Shown: positions 26,097 to 35,405 of the stretch, piece by piece | Layout of the letters: every line of letters starts with the position of its first letter | Numbering within the stretch: position 1 is the stretch's first letter | Source: Chryseobacterium sp. | GTDB lineage: Bacteria > Bacteroidota > Bacteroidia > Flavobacteriales > Weeksellaceae | Direction of reading: 5' to 3' | NCBI RefSeq assembly: GCF_008831505.1 | Contig: NZ_CP044507.1 | Coordinates: 682,001-746,000 of the forward strand | DNA length: 64,000 nucleotides | The notes under the pieces: model-generated | What the model was told of the DNA's origin: nothing | Seen by the model: the letters and a program-made list of their open reading frames with translations, nothing else | The model's database searches: none | Translations under genes and position numbers: made by a program

Positions 26097-26434
26097 GGTT
26101 AATGGATAATATTTAGATGTCCTGCTTTACTTTGCTAAATTAATATTATGAACATTCAGATAAAAATTTAATGAGGGGACAAAAGGGGGACAATTCGTCT
26201 GATGTTTTTAAAGATCTGATATTCAGTTTTATATCTGTTGAATCCCTTCGCCGGCTGTTCTTTGTATGTAAGCGCTTAAAGATACAACTGAATCAAAGAC
26301 AGTTAGTCTGAGGGGAAATTGTTGCCTGCATAATAAAAAAGGGTGCAGTGAATTTTGTAAAGCGTCGCGGATTTTTGTAAATTGTTCATTTTACATTTCC
26401 CTTAGATGCTTTTCACGAAGTTTTAAATGATTTA

Positions 26435-28147
26435 ATGACGCTACGGTATATTTTTATTCTGCTTTTTTGCTCTCAGTTCACACTGGCAATGTCCGGGCCG
26501 GTTTACAGTTCTGCTCGCATACAGGAATATGAAAACAGCATACGCACAGCAGAGCATCTGATTAGAGATACGGCAGCTTTGAGAAAGATATGGCAGCAGG
26601 AATCTTCAGCACACCGCATTATTGCAGAAACACTGTTGGCAAAAGGATATGCTAATACACTGGACCGGATAAATGCAAAAAGCAACTTCCATTATAAAAA
26701 CTCTATAAATAATGCCACAACATCAGGTGATGCTGCACTGCTGCTTTGGGCAGAAATGAGCTATGCCGAATATCTGTATCGCTACCGTGAAATGACCCGA
26801 GCACTTCCCTTCTTTCTGAAAGGACTTGATGCCACCGAAAAACGCAGTGCGCGGGAGTTAATTGATCCGTGCTGGACTTATAAAACAATAGGATATTATT
26901 TAGGAACTATTGGCGATTATGATGAAGCCATAGTCATGTTAAAGAGAGCACAGCACCATACCACCGAAAATTCGGCACAATACGCTGAAATTCTTGACAA
27001 TATCGGACAATACCATTATCTCTCGGGCAAGTTCGGCCAGGCAGAGAATTATTTTAGGAGCGCACACGACTCTGCGAAAGAAGTTAATGACTTACTTCGG
27101 TATGCCAAAACGCTCGGAAATCTGGCACTTATCAGCGAAGAAAAGGGTGATTATAAAGAGGCCGTTTTCCTTCTTCAGAAAGATATAGAAATCTCGAAAC
27201 AGTTGAGAGCGGCACAGAATACCATGTTTGCACAAATTGCGTTAGGTCGGGTGCTGATGAAGGCTGGTCATATACAGGCATCGGAGCAGGCGCTGAACCA
27301 AGCCCTTAAGATAGCGGTCAGCCGGCCCCATTTCCTGAATTCCCGTAAGCAGATTGCCGAGATAAAGATAGATCTGTATCAGATAATGAACAGGGAAAGT
27401 GAATTGCAGAGACTACGGAAGGAGCTCAGTAGTTTAGAAGATTCATTACGCCTGAAGGATGGGGAGCAGCCACTGAGCAGGGCCAATCTTATAACTCAGA
27501 AAGCGCTTTTCCGTCAAAAAATGGCTCAAGCTGATGAAAAAATTCGGGGAAGAGACCGGCTTCTACTAGCCGTGGGTGTCGCAGCAGCGGTGGGATTTGT
27601 GCTGGTGGGACTTTATCTGATGCGGCTAAAAAGGAAAGAGGGGCGGCGAAAGCAAAGGTATAGTGCAATGATCCGTAAACTCAGTCGCGAAAAGGAAACC
27701 TATGAACGCAGGCTAAATGAAACCAGGCAGACTGTGCAGGATCAGATTGAGTATCTGAAAAATAAGAAGGAACATATTGCACAACTGAATGCGGAGATGG
27801 AAAAAATCCGGCGGTCTGAGGCAGCTCAGCTGGAAGAGGAGGAAGGCAAACTGGAACAAATGTTACAGTCGCACCTGATGACTGAGGAAAACTGGCAGAA
27901 CTTCAGGAAGCAGTTCAGGAAGGAGTATCCGGAGTTCTATGAAATCCTGAAAACGGAGTTTCCCGATTTAACAGCTGCGAATCTCCGTATCATCCTGCTG
28001 CAGAAACTGGGATTCGGGCCGGCTGAAATCTCCGGGCTTCTGGGAATTACACAGGATGCTGTAAAAAAATCGCGTCAGCGTTTAAAGCGCAGGCTTGGCG
28101 AGAAATATGAAAAACTCATGGACCTGGTTAATTCCGGAGTTTACTGA
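26435..28147 (+). CDS. TPR / coiled-coil / HTH transmembrane regulator
   Basis: A 570-residue protein with signal peptide MTLRYIFILLFCSQFTLAMS, a run of tetratricopeptide repeats at roughly residues 60-330 (for example YDEAIVMLKRAQHH, FGQAENYFRSAHDSA, YKEAVFLLQKDIEIS), one transmembrane helix at 375-397 (LLLAVGVAAAVGFVLVGLYL), a long cytoplasmic coiled coil and a C-terminal HTH at about 518-560 (ANLRIILLQKLGFGPAEISG, then LLGITQDAVKKSRQRLKRRL). This layout is a known Bacteroidota type of one-component regulator in which a periplasmic TPR part controls a cytoplasmic DNA-binding part. Its targets are unknown. It ends at the first base before the convergent lipoprotein gene. Confidence 0.85.
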   Translation: MTLRYIFILLFCSQFTLAMSGPVYSSARIQEYENSIRTAEHLIRDTAALRKIWQQESSAHRIIAETLLAKGYANTLDRINAKSNFHYKNSINNATTSGDAALLLWAEMSYAEYLYRYREMTRALPFFLKGLDATEKRSARELIDPCWTYKTIGYYLGTIGDYDEAIVMLKRAQHHTTENSAQYAEILDNIGQYHYLSGKFGQAENYFRSAHDSAKEVNDLLRYAKTLGNLALISEEKGDYKEAVFLLQKDIEISKQLRAAQNTMFAQIALGRVLMKAGHIQASEQALNQALKIAVSRPHFLNSRKQIAEIKIDLYQIMNRESELQRLRKELSSLEDSLRLKDGEQPLSRANLITQKALFRQKMAQADEKIRGRDRLLLAVGVAAAVGFVLVGLYLMRLKRKEGRRKQRYSAMIRKLSREKETYERRLNETRQTVQDQIEYLKNKKEHIAQLNAEMEKIRRSEAAQLEEEEGKLEQMLQSHLMTEENWQNFRKQFRKEYPEFYEILKTEFPDLTAANLRIILLQKLGFGPAEISGLLGITQDAVKKSRQRLKRRLGEKYEKLMDLVNSGVY

Positions 28148-28687
28148 TTAAAGCCCTCGCGCTACCTTAACGAGCTCGCCGTTTTCAAAAAAATAGAGGC
28201 TGCCGGCCCACTCGTTCTTAGTTTTGCGTGGTTGCGCGCGGAGGTCATTTTCAAAGTATTTGCTGAAATTCCAGGAAAATTTGGAATTGTAATAATCTGC
28301 ATCCATGGCGTAAAGCGGTGCTGTGAAAACTGGCGAACGCTGTTGCACAGTTTCATTGAGGTTTCCAAAACCCTGCATCACCAAAAACAGCTGATAACCG
28401 TTGTCCCGGGCGTACTTTTCATACGTGGACATGGGTAAACAGTATTCCGATTTACACCCATTCGTAAAGGTGTAAACCAAAGCACGCGGATGTTTCTGAA
28501 TTTCCTCCCTGAGTTGCTTTCCGTTTACTTTATAAATATGATTGTTATCGGTTTCTGTAAATGCGACCAGCGGCACTACCTTCTGTTGCTGTTCTTCAGA
28601 TAATTTTCGGTAATCATCGGTTACGCCGTAAACCGTACAGGAACTTGAAACAAAGAGCGAAATCAGCAGGAGGAAAATTTTATTCAT
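28148..28687 (-). CDS. Lipoprotein of unknown function, possibly thioredoxin-like
   Basis: A 179-residue lipoprotein. The start at 28687 gives the signal MNKIFLLLISLFVSSSC (Cys17); the longer frame from 28801 would run through the ahcY terminator. The mature part contains GKQLREEIQKHPRALVYTFT, then NGCKSEYCLPMSTYEKYA with two cysteines, and VMQGFGNLNETVQQRSPVFT. The order of helix, strand and helix, and a final GSLYFFENGELVKV strand pair, resembles a thioredoxin fold with a CxxxxC pair in place of CxxC. Function not known. It abuts the TPR regulator gene end to end. Confidence 0.6.
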   Translation of the reverse strand: MNKIFLLLISLFVSSSCTVYGVTDDYRKLSEEQQQKVVPLVAFTETDNNHIYKVNGKQLREEIQKHPRALVYTFTNGCKSEYCLPMSTYEKYARDNGYQLFLVMQGFGNLNETVQQRSPVFTAPLYAMDADYYNSKFSWNFSKYFENDLRAQPRKTKNEWAGSLYFFENGELVKVARGL

Positions 28688-28710
28688 GGCAAAGTTGGTT
28701 TGTTCAAATA

Positions 28711-28739
28711 TAAAAAAAACTCTCCGATTTCCGGAGAGT
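28711..28739 (-). terminator. Intrinsic terminator of ahcY
   Basis: ACTCTCCG / CGGAGAGT (28719-28726 and 28732-28739) with a 5-nt loop and A8 on the left gives a stem plus T8 on the minus strand, just after the ahcY stop. Confidence 0.8.
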
Positions 28740-28763
28740 CTGTGACTGTTTGAAAAAACAAGT

Positions 28764-30077
28764 TTAGTATCTGTAATATTCAGGCTTATAAGGCCCTTCA
28801 ACCTCTACGCCGATGTATTTTGCCTGCTCTTCAGAAAGTGTTTCCAGTTCCACCCCAATTTTTTTCAGGTGAAGCATAGCTACTTTCTCATCCAGTTTCT
28901 TTGGAAGTGTATAAACTTCATTTTTATATGCTGCAGAATTGGTCCAAAGCTCAATTTGTGCCAAAGTCTGGTTAGAGAATGAGTTGGACATTACGAAACT
29001 CGGGTGTCCCGTGGCGCAACCCAGGTTTACCAAACGGCCTTCTGCCAGGATGATGATGTCTTTTCCGTCAATATTGTAAAGATCTACCTGAGGCTTGATC
29101 TCGTTTTTGGTATCGCCGTAATTTGCGTTCAGCCAGGCCATGTCTATTTCATTGTCGAAGTGACCGATATTACAAACGATGGTCTTGTCCTTCATCTTTT
29201 TGAAGTGTTCGCCTCTAACAATGTTGAAGTTACCTGTAGTTGTAATGATGATGTCGGCAGTTTCGATTACGCTGTCCAGTTTCTTCACCTCATAACCTTC
29301 CATAGCAGCCTGAAGCGCGCAGATCGGGTCAATTTCCGTAACGGTAACAATGGATCCGGCTCCTCTGAAGGAAGCCGCAGTACCTTTACCTACGTCACCA
29401 AAACCGCATACGATGACTCTTTTACCTGCAAGCATCACGTCGGTAGCCCTTCTTACCGCATCTACTGCAGATTCACGACATCCGTATTTATTGTCAAATT
29501 TCGATTTTGTAACAGAGTCATTTACGTTGATTGCCGGCATTACAAGAGTTCCGTTGGCCATTCTTTCGTACAGACGGTGTACCCCTGTCGTAGTTTCTTC
29601 AGAAAGACCTTTGATTTCTTTCGTTAGTTCCGGATAACGGTCGAAAACCATATTGGTGAGGTCGCCACCGTCATCAAGAATCATATTCAGAGGTTTTCTG
29701 TCTTCACCGAAGAATAAAGTCTGCTCAATACACCAGTCGAATTCCTCTTCGTTCATCCCTTTCCAGGCATATACCGGGATTCCGGCAGCAGCGATGGCCG
29801 CAGCGGCGTGATCCTGAGTGGAGAATATATTACAGGAAGACCAGGTTACATCGGCACCCAGAGCGACCAAAGTTTCTATAAGAACAGCAGTCTGGATGGT
29901 CATGTGCAGACAACCCGCGATCCTTGCACCTTTCAAAGGTTGGCTTGGTCCGTACTCTTCACGGATGGCCATAAGACCCGGCATTTCAGCCTCGGCGAGC
30001 ATTATTTCTTTTCTTCCCCATTCGGCTAATGAGATATCCTTAACTTTATAAGGGACGTATTGTGTGGTAGTTTCCAT
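28764..30077 (-). CDS. ahcY: Adenosylhomocysteinase
   Basis: A 437-residue NAD-dependent enzyme that splits S-adenosylhomocysteine into adenosine and homocysteine. Visible are [34 protein letters not shown] (residues 81-94), [18 protein letters not shown] with the Lys/Asp catalytic pair, [11 protein letters not shown] (NAD motif), TGNFNIV and the C-terminal [10 protein letters not shown], in which Lys and Tyr complete the neighbouring NAD site. Full length. It is single, with its own promoter and terminator; no SAH riboswitch was recognised in the short leader. Confidence 0.97.
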   Translation of the reverse strand: METTTQYVPYKVKDISLAEWGRKEIMLAEAEMPGLMAIREEYGPSQPLKGARIAGCLHMTIQTAVLIETLVALGADVTWSSCNIFSTQDHAAAAIAAAGIPVYAWKGMNEEEFDWCIEQTLFFGEDRKPLNMILDDGGDLTNMVFDRYPELTKEIKGLSEETTTGVHRLYERMANGTLVMPAINVNDSVTKSKFDNKYGCRESAVDAVRRATDVMLAGKRVIVCGFGDVGKGTAASFRGAGSIVTVTEIDPICALQAAMEGYEVKKLDSVIETADIIITTTGNFNIVRGEHFKKMKDKTIVCNIGHFDNEIDMAWLNANYGDTKNEIKPQVDLYNIDGKDIIILAEGRLVNLGCATGHPSFVMSNSFSNQTLAQIELWTNSAAYKNEVYTLPKKLDEKVAMLHLKKIGVELETLSEEQAKYIGVEVEGPYKPEYYRY

Positions 30078-30093
30078 CTTATTGAAAATATTT

Positions 30094-30170
30094 GTGCAAA
30101 TTTACAAACTAATTCCTTTACCGCAAAACATGCCTTTTTACCAGGATCTTACCGGAGAAAAGGCTCCTTC
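30094..30170 (+). repeat. Left copy of a diverged direct repeat
   Basis: About 77 bp match the promoter and first codons of the phosphopantetheinyl transferase gene at 31156-31225. Shared blocks include AAATTT, ACTAATT, CATGCC and a 19-base run at 30136-30154 (TTTTACCAGGATCTTACCG). Beyond about 30160 the similarity fades. Confidence 0.7.
30095..30102 (-). promoter_or_regulatory. -7 promoter box of ahcY
   Basis: The minus strand reads TAAATTTG, an exact TAnnTTTG match 18 bp upstream of the ahcY ATG. The same segment is part of the diverged repeat described at 31156. Confidence 0.5.
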
Positions 30171-30228
30171 GTCTTTGCGATTCTCATATTATTGCGCGCA
30201 GTTCATTCTGGTGTTATCACTCAGTTGA
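30130..30228 (+). pseudogene. Remnant 5' end of a phosphopantetheinyl transferase gene
   Basis: ATG at 30130 opens a 32-codon frame beginning MPFYQDLT, the same eight residues as the intact transferase at 31184, and then diverges and stops at TGA 30226-30228. It also shares the upstream promoter-like segment with that gene. The simplest reading is a leftover copy of the transferase start, separated from the real gene by about 1 kb of inserted or duplicated DNA. It could still be translated as a short peptide, but nothing suggests a function. Confidence 0.6.
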
Positions 30229-30301
30229 GGATCTTATGACCGCAATCATACAAAGAGATACTAATTCTTACTAACTTTAAACAATTCAAAAACAAAATAT
30301 T

Positions 30302-30889
30302 ATGAAAAATTTTATATTACTTTCTATCCTTGCCATTTTTTCCGCAAGTTGCGGCAGAAACGCTTTAAACGACATTCCAGAAGAAAACACTTTGCCGCCC
30401 ATCACCCAAACCGGGGCTAATACCTTTGGCTGCAAACTGAACGGAGTAGTCTTTCTGCCAAATGCAGCAATTGGTTCTACAGTTGTTGAGAAACCAATGT
30501 ATTTTTATGGATATTATATTGGAACACCAAATCATTCGAACAAATTATCTGCAAAGCGTGGCAAGGATGTAAAAAATCTATTCACAGTGGAACTTTATAT
30601 GTACAAATTTTCTATAATCGGAAATGGTGAGTACACTTTGAATGATGCATATTTTTACAATGATAATAACCAGCCATTTAACTCATATATGAAATGTTAT
30701 GCAAAAAGTCCGTCAACAGGGGAATGGAAAAACTATGGAAGTTTCATAAATTCAGGCAAAATTGTTGTTACCAGGTTTGATAATAATGGCTGTTCCGGAA
30801 TCTTTGATGGTAAATTAAAGGAAGAAAATGGAAATGAAATAATTGAAATTACTGATGGTAGATTTGACATTAATTATAGCACATTGTAA
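30302..30889 (+). CDS. DUF6252-like lipoprotein
   Basis: A 195-residue lipoprotein (MKNFILLSILAIFSASC, Cys17). After a spacer it has LPPITQTGANTFGCKLNGVV at residues 31-50, the hallmark of a flavobacterial lipoprotein family that I recall as DUF6252, then beta-rich sequence ending in EIIEITDGRFDINY. Function unknown. The gene is visibly more AT-rich than its neighbours and lies inside the segment flanked by the duplicated transferase 5' end, so it may be acquired. It runs into the next small gene with one base between stop and start. Confidence 0.7.
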   Translation: MKNFILLSILAIFSASCGRNALNDIPEENTLPPITQTGANTFGCKLNGVVFLPNAAIGSTVVEKPMYFYGYYIGTPNHSNKLSAKRGKDVKNLFTVELYMYKFSIIGNGEYTLNDAYFYNDNNQPFNSYMKCYAKSPSTGEWKNYGSFINSGKIVVTRFDNNGCSGIFDGKLKEENGNEIIEITDGRFDINYSTL

Positions 30890-30890
30890 T

Positions 30891-31064
30891 ATGAAGAAAA
30901 TCTTACAATCTTTATTCGTATTTCTTGCAACATTTTGTTTTGCGCAAGAAGATATTACATTAGATCAATTACTGATAAACTCCGGCCAGTTCACACAAGC
31001 TGGTCTTAACAATAGGGTTTTATATCAGCGTTCCATTATGTATGCCGATAAAGCAATAGACTAA
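30891..31064 (+). CDS. Small exported protein, possibly truncated
   Basis: A 57-residue product, MKKILQSLFVFLATFCFAQ (signal peptide) then EDITLDQLLINSGQFTQAGL and NNRVLYQRSIMYADKAID. The mature part is only 38 residues. The ATG follows the stop of the DUF6252-like gene by one base, so the two form an operon. A terminator lies 23 bp downstream. I do not recognise it; it may be a small secreted partner of the lipoprotein or the shortened remainder of a longer protein. Confidence 0.5.
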   Translation: MKKILQSLFVFLATFCFAQEDITLDQLLINSGQFTQAGLNNRVLYQRSIMYADKAID

Positions 31065-31086
31065 AATGCACCCTTACAACATTAAT

Positions 31087-31116
31087 CCTGTTACCAGAAA
31101 TATAACAGGGTTTTTA
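31087..31116 (+). terminator. Terminator of the small lipoprotein operon
   Basis: CCTGTTA (31087-31093) pairs with TAACAGG (31103-31109) around a 9-nt loop and is followed by T5. Confidence 0.65.
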
Positions 31117-31155
31117 TACTTGTCGCTACGCGGGTTTACCATCTGAAAGCTTTCC

Positions 31156-31225
31156 GTAAATTTGCCGGAACTAATTTCAGCCCATGCCATTTTACCAGGA
31201 TCTTACCGACAAAAATGCCTCCATC
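31156..31225 (+). repeat. Right copy of the diverged direct repeat
   Basis: This copy contains the intact promoter box TAAATTTG at 31157-31164 and the first codons of the functional transferase gene. It matches 30094-30170 in the same orientation. Confidence 0.7.
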
Positions 31226-31843
31226 CTTTTCTGGAAATATAATGATGATGATGCTTTTGATCACAAGGCACTTATTGAGCCGGAGAATTTTGCTAAAGTG
31301 GAGCATTATCATCCGAAAAAACTCATTGAATACCTGATGGTCCGCCAGATGCTGAAGATGCTGAAACCGGACCATAAGATCCTTTACAAAACCATTGGCC
31401 AGCCCTATCTTTTTCCGAAGGATGCATTTATTTCCATCAGTCATTCTTATCCTTTTGCTGCTCTTGCTATCTCGCAGAAGAGAGTTGGGATTGATATGGA
31501 GCGAATCCAACCCAAGATCGTTAGGGTAAAACACAAATTCTTGAATGATGCTGAACTTTCCTGGACCGAAACGGAAGATGAAGTGGAACTCCTAACCGTA
31601 ATCTGGGCCGTGAAGGAGGCACTCTACAAACTGCATCCTTCTAAGCTTTGGTCACTGAAGAAACACTATCAGGTTGAAGCATTTATTCTGGACCAGCTAT
31701 CCAATTTAAAGTGCCGTGTATTTGATGAAGATTTTGAAGACTGCTATACAGCGCGCGTCATAAAGATGGAAGATTATTATTTCGCCGTAGTGGAGGAGGA
31801 TCATATGCTGAATTACAAAGTTCTGACCTCCAGTCCCTTTTAG
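31184..31843 (+). CDS. 4'-phosphopantetheinyl transferase superfamily protein
   Basis: A 219-residue Sfp-type enzyme that transfers phosphopantetheine from CoA to a serine of carrier proteins. The Mg-binding motif is GIDMERI near residue 102 and the second motif WAVKEALYKL near 144; SHSYPFAALAIS before them matches the SHS segment of the family. Length is typical of the Sfp/HetI class. A carrier-protein partner is not encoded nearby. Its 5' end is partly duplicated at 30094-30170. It converges with the FUSC gene, 8 bp apart. Confidence 0.88.
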   Translation: MPFYQDLTDKNASILFWKYNDDDAFDHKALIEPENFAKVEHYHPKKLIEYLMVRQMLKMLKPDHKILYKTIGQPYLFPKDAFISISHSYPFAALAISQKRVGIDMERIQPKIVRVKHKFLNDAELSWTETEDEVELLTVIWAVKEALYKLHPSKLWSLKKHYQVEAFILDQLSNLKCRVFDEDFEDCYTARVIKMEDYYFAVVEEDHMLNYKVLTSSPF

Positions 31844-31851
31844 GATAAAGC

Positions 31852-34110
31852 TCAGGATGCGGACTCAATCTGAAGTCTGCTGTATTGCTCGGTTACTTTG
31901 CGCTGTTCATGAACCACATCAAAAATCAGTTCCAGGATCTCACTTATACTGCTGAGCACGGTAAGGCGTGTTATACGGTTCGGATCACGGTTATCATAAA
32001 ATTCATGTTCGGAAATTTCAGATTTTCTTTTTTCAATCAGTTCATCTACCGTGCCGTGCGGCTTCAGCCTGCTGTGGGCTATGCTGTCTTCGTCCTGTTC
32101 ATCATTATTCAGTAAAGATAATATGCGGTTCAGTTCACCGGTAATCTTCAGTTTCCACGTTTCCGTATCAATTTCCGGAAAACCGTCATCTGTACTGTTA
32201 TATTGTGCCAGAGAAGCGGTATAGGCAGTAAGCAGGTGGGCCGTAGTCACAAACTGATGCAGGCTTTCAAGCTGTTTCTGTCTGTTTTTAGGATCTGAGA
32301 GCATCCGCTGAAAATTATCCGAAAGGTTGGCCAGACTGATTATAGCTTCCTTGCGCTGCAGGCGGTAGTTTTCATCATTTACCTCACCTACCTGCCTGAT
32401 TTTGTTGATGACCGTCTGGAAGTAACGGATATTTGCTGCCGTAGATTTTTTCATCAGGTCTACATTCTGCGTATGTTCCCACACCGGCAGTACGAAATAG
32501 GAGACAAGGAACGCAATCAAACCCGCAATGAGCGTATCCAGGATACGGTCTTTAAATAGCAGGTTTACATTCCCCGGATTCAGGAAGTTAAAGGTGATGA
32601 AAATATAGAGTGTCATAAAGAACACAGCCCAGGCATATTTTTCCTTCAGCAGCGCAAAACAAAGGATCATTGATGTGAAAAGAACAGTTAGGAGTATAGC
32701 CTCATTTGTTACAAAGATCAGGATGATGTACGCCGCCACAGCACCTGCCACAGTGCCGTACAGGCGAAGTAGGTTCCGGTATTTGGTAGTGCTGTAGGCC
32801 GGTCTCATAATGGCTATGATTGTAATCAGGATCCAGTAAGAATGGCCAATGTTCAGGAAGCTCAGTTTGGCGATGGTATAACCAAGTAAAAGTGCACAGG
32901 TGATCCGTACCGCATGCCGGAAATGCGCTGATTTCAATGACAGATTGTTCAGCAGCACCCCGATATTCAGCCGCTCCTGTTTGGGAACAAATTTATCAAA
33001 GTCCAGTCCGGTGGAAAGACTTTTGGCATTTCTGAGATCCTGCGTAAATACTTTGTAGATTACAGAAACATCCTCGCTGACGTCTTTCACCCTGGCCAGG
33101 ATCAGTCGCAGCGCCATGAAGCTTTCCAGGGTGCCGGCATTGAGTTCCCGGTTCCGCAAATCAAAATACTTTTCATGAAGTTCTTCCAGTTGTGTTACAA
33201 ACGGATGCAGAGGTCTGCTTTTTACGCCGCCTTGCAGGGCGATTCCGATATTTGATATTTCTTCGGACAATAAAAGCAGATAAGACTGTATTTCCTGCAG
33301 AATTTCAGCATCGTCAAAACTCTCGTGAATTTTTCTGTAGTCCTGATCGGAGGTAAAAAGTTTCTCAAAGAGATCAACCGAGTTCAGGAACATCAGCATC
33401 AGCAATCTGCTGGTGGTGGTACTTTCATTTACTATGGTCCGTGTCTTGAACACTACTTCGCGCGTTTCTTCCTGAAGGTTCTTTATGACCACCTGATGTG
33501 CTATCACCTCACGATACAGGTCGTCTATCCGGGCTCCCTGTCCATAAAATTTGGCTTTAATCTTAAGGTATTCTGCAAGTTGCAGATAGTTTTCACCGAT
33601 CATCTGGCTGGCAAGCTTGTAGGGTTGCAGCCGGGAAACCACCAGAAATATAAGCAGAAACCAAATGCACCCGGCAGTGAAGATAAGCAGATCTTTCAGT
33701 GGCCGGTCGCCGGAAAGGTTGCCGTCAATAAAAATGGAGAAAACCACCAGGGTCAGACCTCCCACGGCGGCCAGTCTCTGCCCGTAAACTCCAATCATTG
33801 AAAAAAAGATTCCGATGATAATGATTTCCAGGTAGGCCAGGGGCAACAGGCCGTGTGAAGCCATCCCTAATGCAGCTACAAAAGTAAAAGTACAGACAGC
33901 AACTGCCAGGGCGTTACGCCGGCGGATAAACGGTCCGGCCATATCGGTGAGCCCTACGAAACTTGTTCCCAGCGGGAAGAGGAAGTACTCTTTCAGCAAA
34001 CCAAAATAAGCCAACACCATACTCGGAATCACAATAGCCAACGCAATCCTTACTGCAGAGTAAAGATACTGACTGGTGATGAATTTTCGAAGTTCAGAAG
34101 TGTAGTTCAT
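31852..34110 (-). CDS. FUSC/YccS-family inner-membrane protein
   Basis: A 752-residue protein with two six-helix hydrophobic clusters (residues about 20-165 and 400-530), each followed by a cytoplasmic helical region, the YccS/YhfK arrangement of the FUSC superfamily. The second cluster contains the family stretch ITIIAIMRPAYSTTKYRNLLRLYGTV, written here in part as MRPAYSTTKYRNLLRL, near residue 430. FUSC proteins resemble aromatic acid exporter AaeB, but the substrate of YccS-like members is unknown. Single gene. Confidence 0.85.
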   Translation of the reverse strand: MNYTSELRKFITSQYLYSAVRIALAIVIPSMVLAYFGLLKEYFLFPLGTSFVGLTDMAGPFIRRRNALAVAVCTFTFVAALGMASHGLLPLAYLEIIIIGIFFSMIGVYGQRLAAVGGLTLVVFSIFIDGNLSGDRPLKDLLIFTAGCIWFLLIFLVVSRLQPYKLASQMIGENYLQLAEYLKIKAKFYGQGARIDDLYREVIAHQVVIKNLQEETREVVFKTRTIVNESTTTSRLLMLMFLNSVDLFEKLFTSDQDYRKIHESFDDAEILQEIQSYLLLLSEEISNIGIALQGGVKSRPLHPFVTQLEELHEKYFDLRNRELNAGTLESFMALRLILARVKDVSEDVSVIYKVFTQDLRNAKSLSTGLDFDKFVPKQERLNIGVLLNNLSLKSAHFRHAVRITCALLLGYTIAKLSFLNIGHSYWILITIIAIMRPAYSTTKYRNLLRLYGTVAGAVAAYIILIFVTNEAILLTVLFTSMILCFALLKEKYAWAVFFMTLYIFITFNFLNPGNVNLLFKDRILDTLIAGLIAFLVSYFVLPVWEHTQNVDLMKKSTAANIRYFQTVINKIRQVGEVNDENYRLQRKEAIISLANLSDNFQRMLSDPKNRQKQLESLHQFVTTAHLLTAYTASLAQYNSTDDGFPEIDTETWKLKITGELNRILSLLNNDEQDEDSIAHSRLKPHGTVDELIEKRKSEISEHEFYDNRDPNRITRLTVLSSISEILELIFDVVHEQRKVTEQYSRLQIESAS

Positions 34111-34144
34111 TGTGTGGAAAGGTGACCGGACGGCCGTTCAGCAA

Positions 34145-34171
34145 ATAAAAAAGACCTCACTGGGAGGTCTT
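34145..34171 (-). terminator. Terminator of the porU-porV operon
   Basis: AAGACCTC / GAGGTCTT (34151-34158, 34164-34171) with a 5-nt loop and an A-run on the left gives a stem plus T-tract on the minus strand, 20 bp after porV. Confidence 0.75.
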
Positions 34172-34191
34172 AGTAAAATTTATTTTTCCGA

Positions 34192-35361
34192 TTAATAATC
34201 AGTAGCATTCATTGATTCATCGCCAATATTCCAGGTAAGACCAAACCTTAGTGTATTGTCCAGCGCCGAATTCAACTTAGACATATTGATCAGATAAGAC
34301 ACATCCAGTGCAAAAGCATTGTATTTAAGACCGATACCCGCAGTTGCGAACTGTCTTGCCCCTTGCTCTTCACTTTCATGGAAGTAACCGCCGCGAACGA
34401 AGAAAGCATTGTCATAGGCATATTCCAGTGCACCGGACAGCATGATACTTTTTGGATTGTTAAAAGATTTTCCAATGCCTTCCATCACACCTACGTTAGG
34501 AACCTCATATACGGGTTGCTGGGTAAGTGGATCTATTCTTGTAATCTCTGCACCCGGCACTAAAAGTTTAGAAGCTTCCGCGCTGATTCCAACCCGGTTT
34601 ACATCATCAATGTATACATCGTAACCCGCACCAAATCTTGCTATAGTAGGCAGGTAAGTCCTTGATTCCTCATCACCTGTATAATCCAGTTTAGGACCTA
34701 AATTCTGGATGGCAAAACCTGCATTGACTTTATTATCCATTCCTCCAAGACCGGAGAAACGAGGTGTAGTGTAATAGCCAGAAATATCTACCGCAAACGA
34801 GTTTGCAGGCTTCAGTGTCGTGTCTGTGTTGAATCCGCCGGAGAGGTCGGAACGAATAAATCTACCGGTAACAGCCGCGGAGAACGAATCTGCAAGTCTC
34901 AGGGCGTAGGATACGTCAATGGCAAATTCATTTGGTTTAGCTGTTCCTTCGTCGGCAACAGCGTTGTTATCTACCAGCCTGGTAAGGTTTACCTCACCCA
35001 TATTGAAATAATAGATACTGGCACCGATGGTGGATCTTTCCTCCTCACCAATAAACCGGTAATAGGAACCGTAGAGCAGGAAAACATCATTGGTCAGTTT
35101 TCCCATATAAGGTGTGTAATTAACACCCACTCCCGATAAATTTCTTGAGAAAGGATATTTTGCCGCGTTCCAGAACTGAGAATAGACATCAGGAGAGGTG
35201 GCAACACCCTGGTCACCCATACCTCCGGAACGTGCATCTGGAGCAACTCTCAGGAAAGGCGCACCGGTAAGAACCGGCCTGATTTTACTTAAATCCTGTG
35301 CAAAAGCAGTAATGCCTACACCTAAACCTAATCCTAAAAGAAGTCTTTTTGTAAAATCCAT
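34192..35361 (-). CDS. porV: T9SS outer-membrane protein PorV (LptO)
   Basis: A 389-residue beta-barrel of the FadL-like type. The start at 35361 gives the signal MDFTKRLLLGLGLGVGITAFAQ; an in-frame ATG seven codons upstream is less suitable. Mature PorV features are RPVLTGAPFLRVAPDARSGG and MGDQGVATSPDVYSQFWN near residues 30-65, and a C-terminal strand NTLRFGLTWNI. PorV shuttles T9SS cargo from the translocon SprA to the PorU attachment complex. It lies 44 bp downstream of porU in one operon. Confidence 0.94.
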   Translation of the reverse strand: MDFTKRLLLGLGLGVGITAFAQDLSKIRPVLTGAPFLRVAPDARSGGMGDQGVATSPDVYSQFWNAAKYPFSRNLSGVGVNYTPYMGKLTNDVFLLYGSYYRFIGEEERSTIGASIYYFNMGEVNLTRLVDNNAVADEGTAKPNEFAIDVSYALRLADSFSAAVTGRFIRSDLSGGFNTDTTLKPANSFAVDISGYYTTPRFSGLGGMDNKVNAGFAIQNLGPKLDYTGDEESRTYLPTIARFGAGYDVYIDDVNRVGISAEASKLLVPGAEITRIDPLTQQPVYEVPNVGVMEGIGKSFNNPKSIMLSGALEYAYDNAFFVRGGYFHESEEQGARQFATAGIGLKYNAFALDVSYLINMSKLNSALDNTLRFGLTWNIGDESMNATDY

Positions 35362-35405
35362 ATAGTTATATTTAATTTCCAAATATATAAATTATTTTGA
35401 TGTTT

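Noticed and set aside
29004-29627. 207-residue frame antisense to ahcY
   Set aside because: It is fully inside ahcY on the other strand and has no family features.
30078-30130. SAH riboswitch in front of ahcY
   Set aside because: The leader between the -7 box and ATG is under 20 nt, too short for any known SAH riboswitch.
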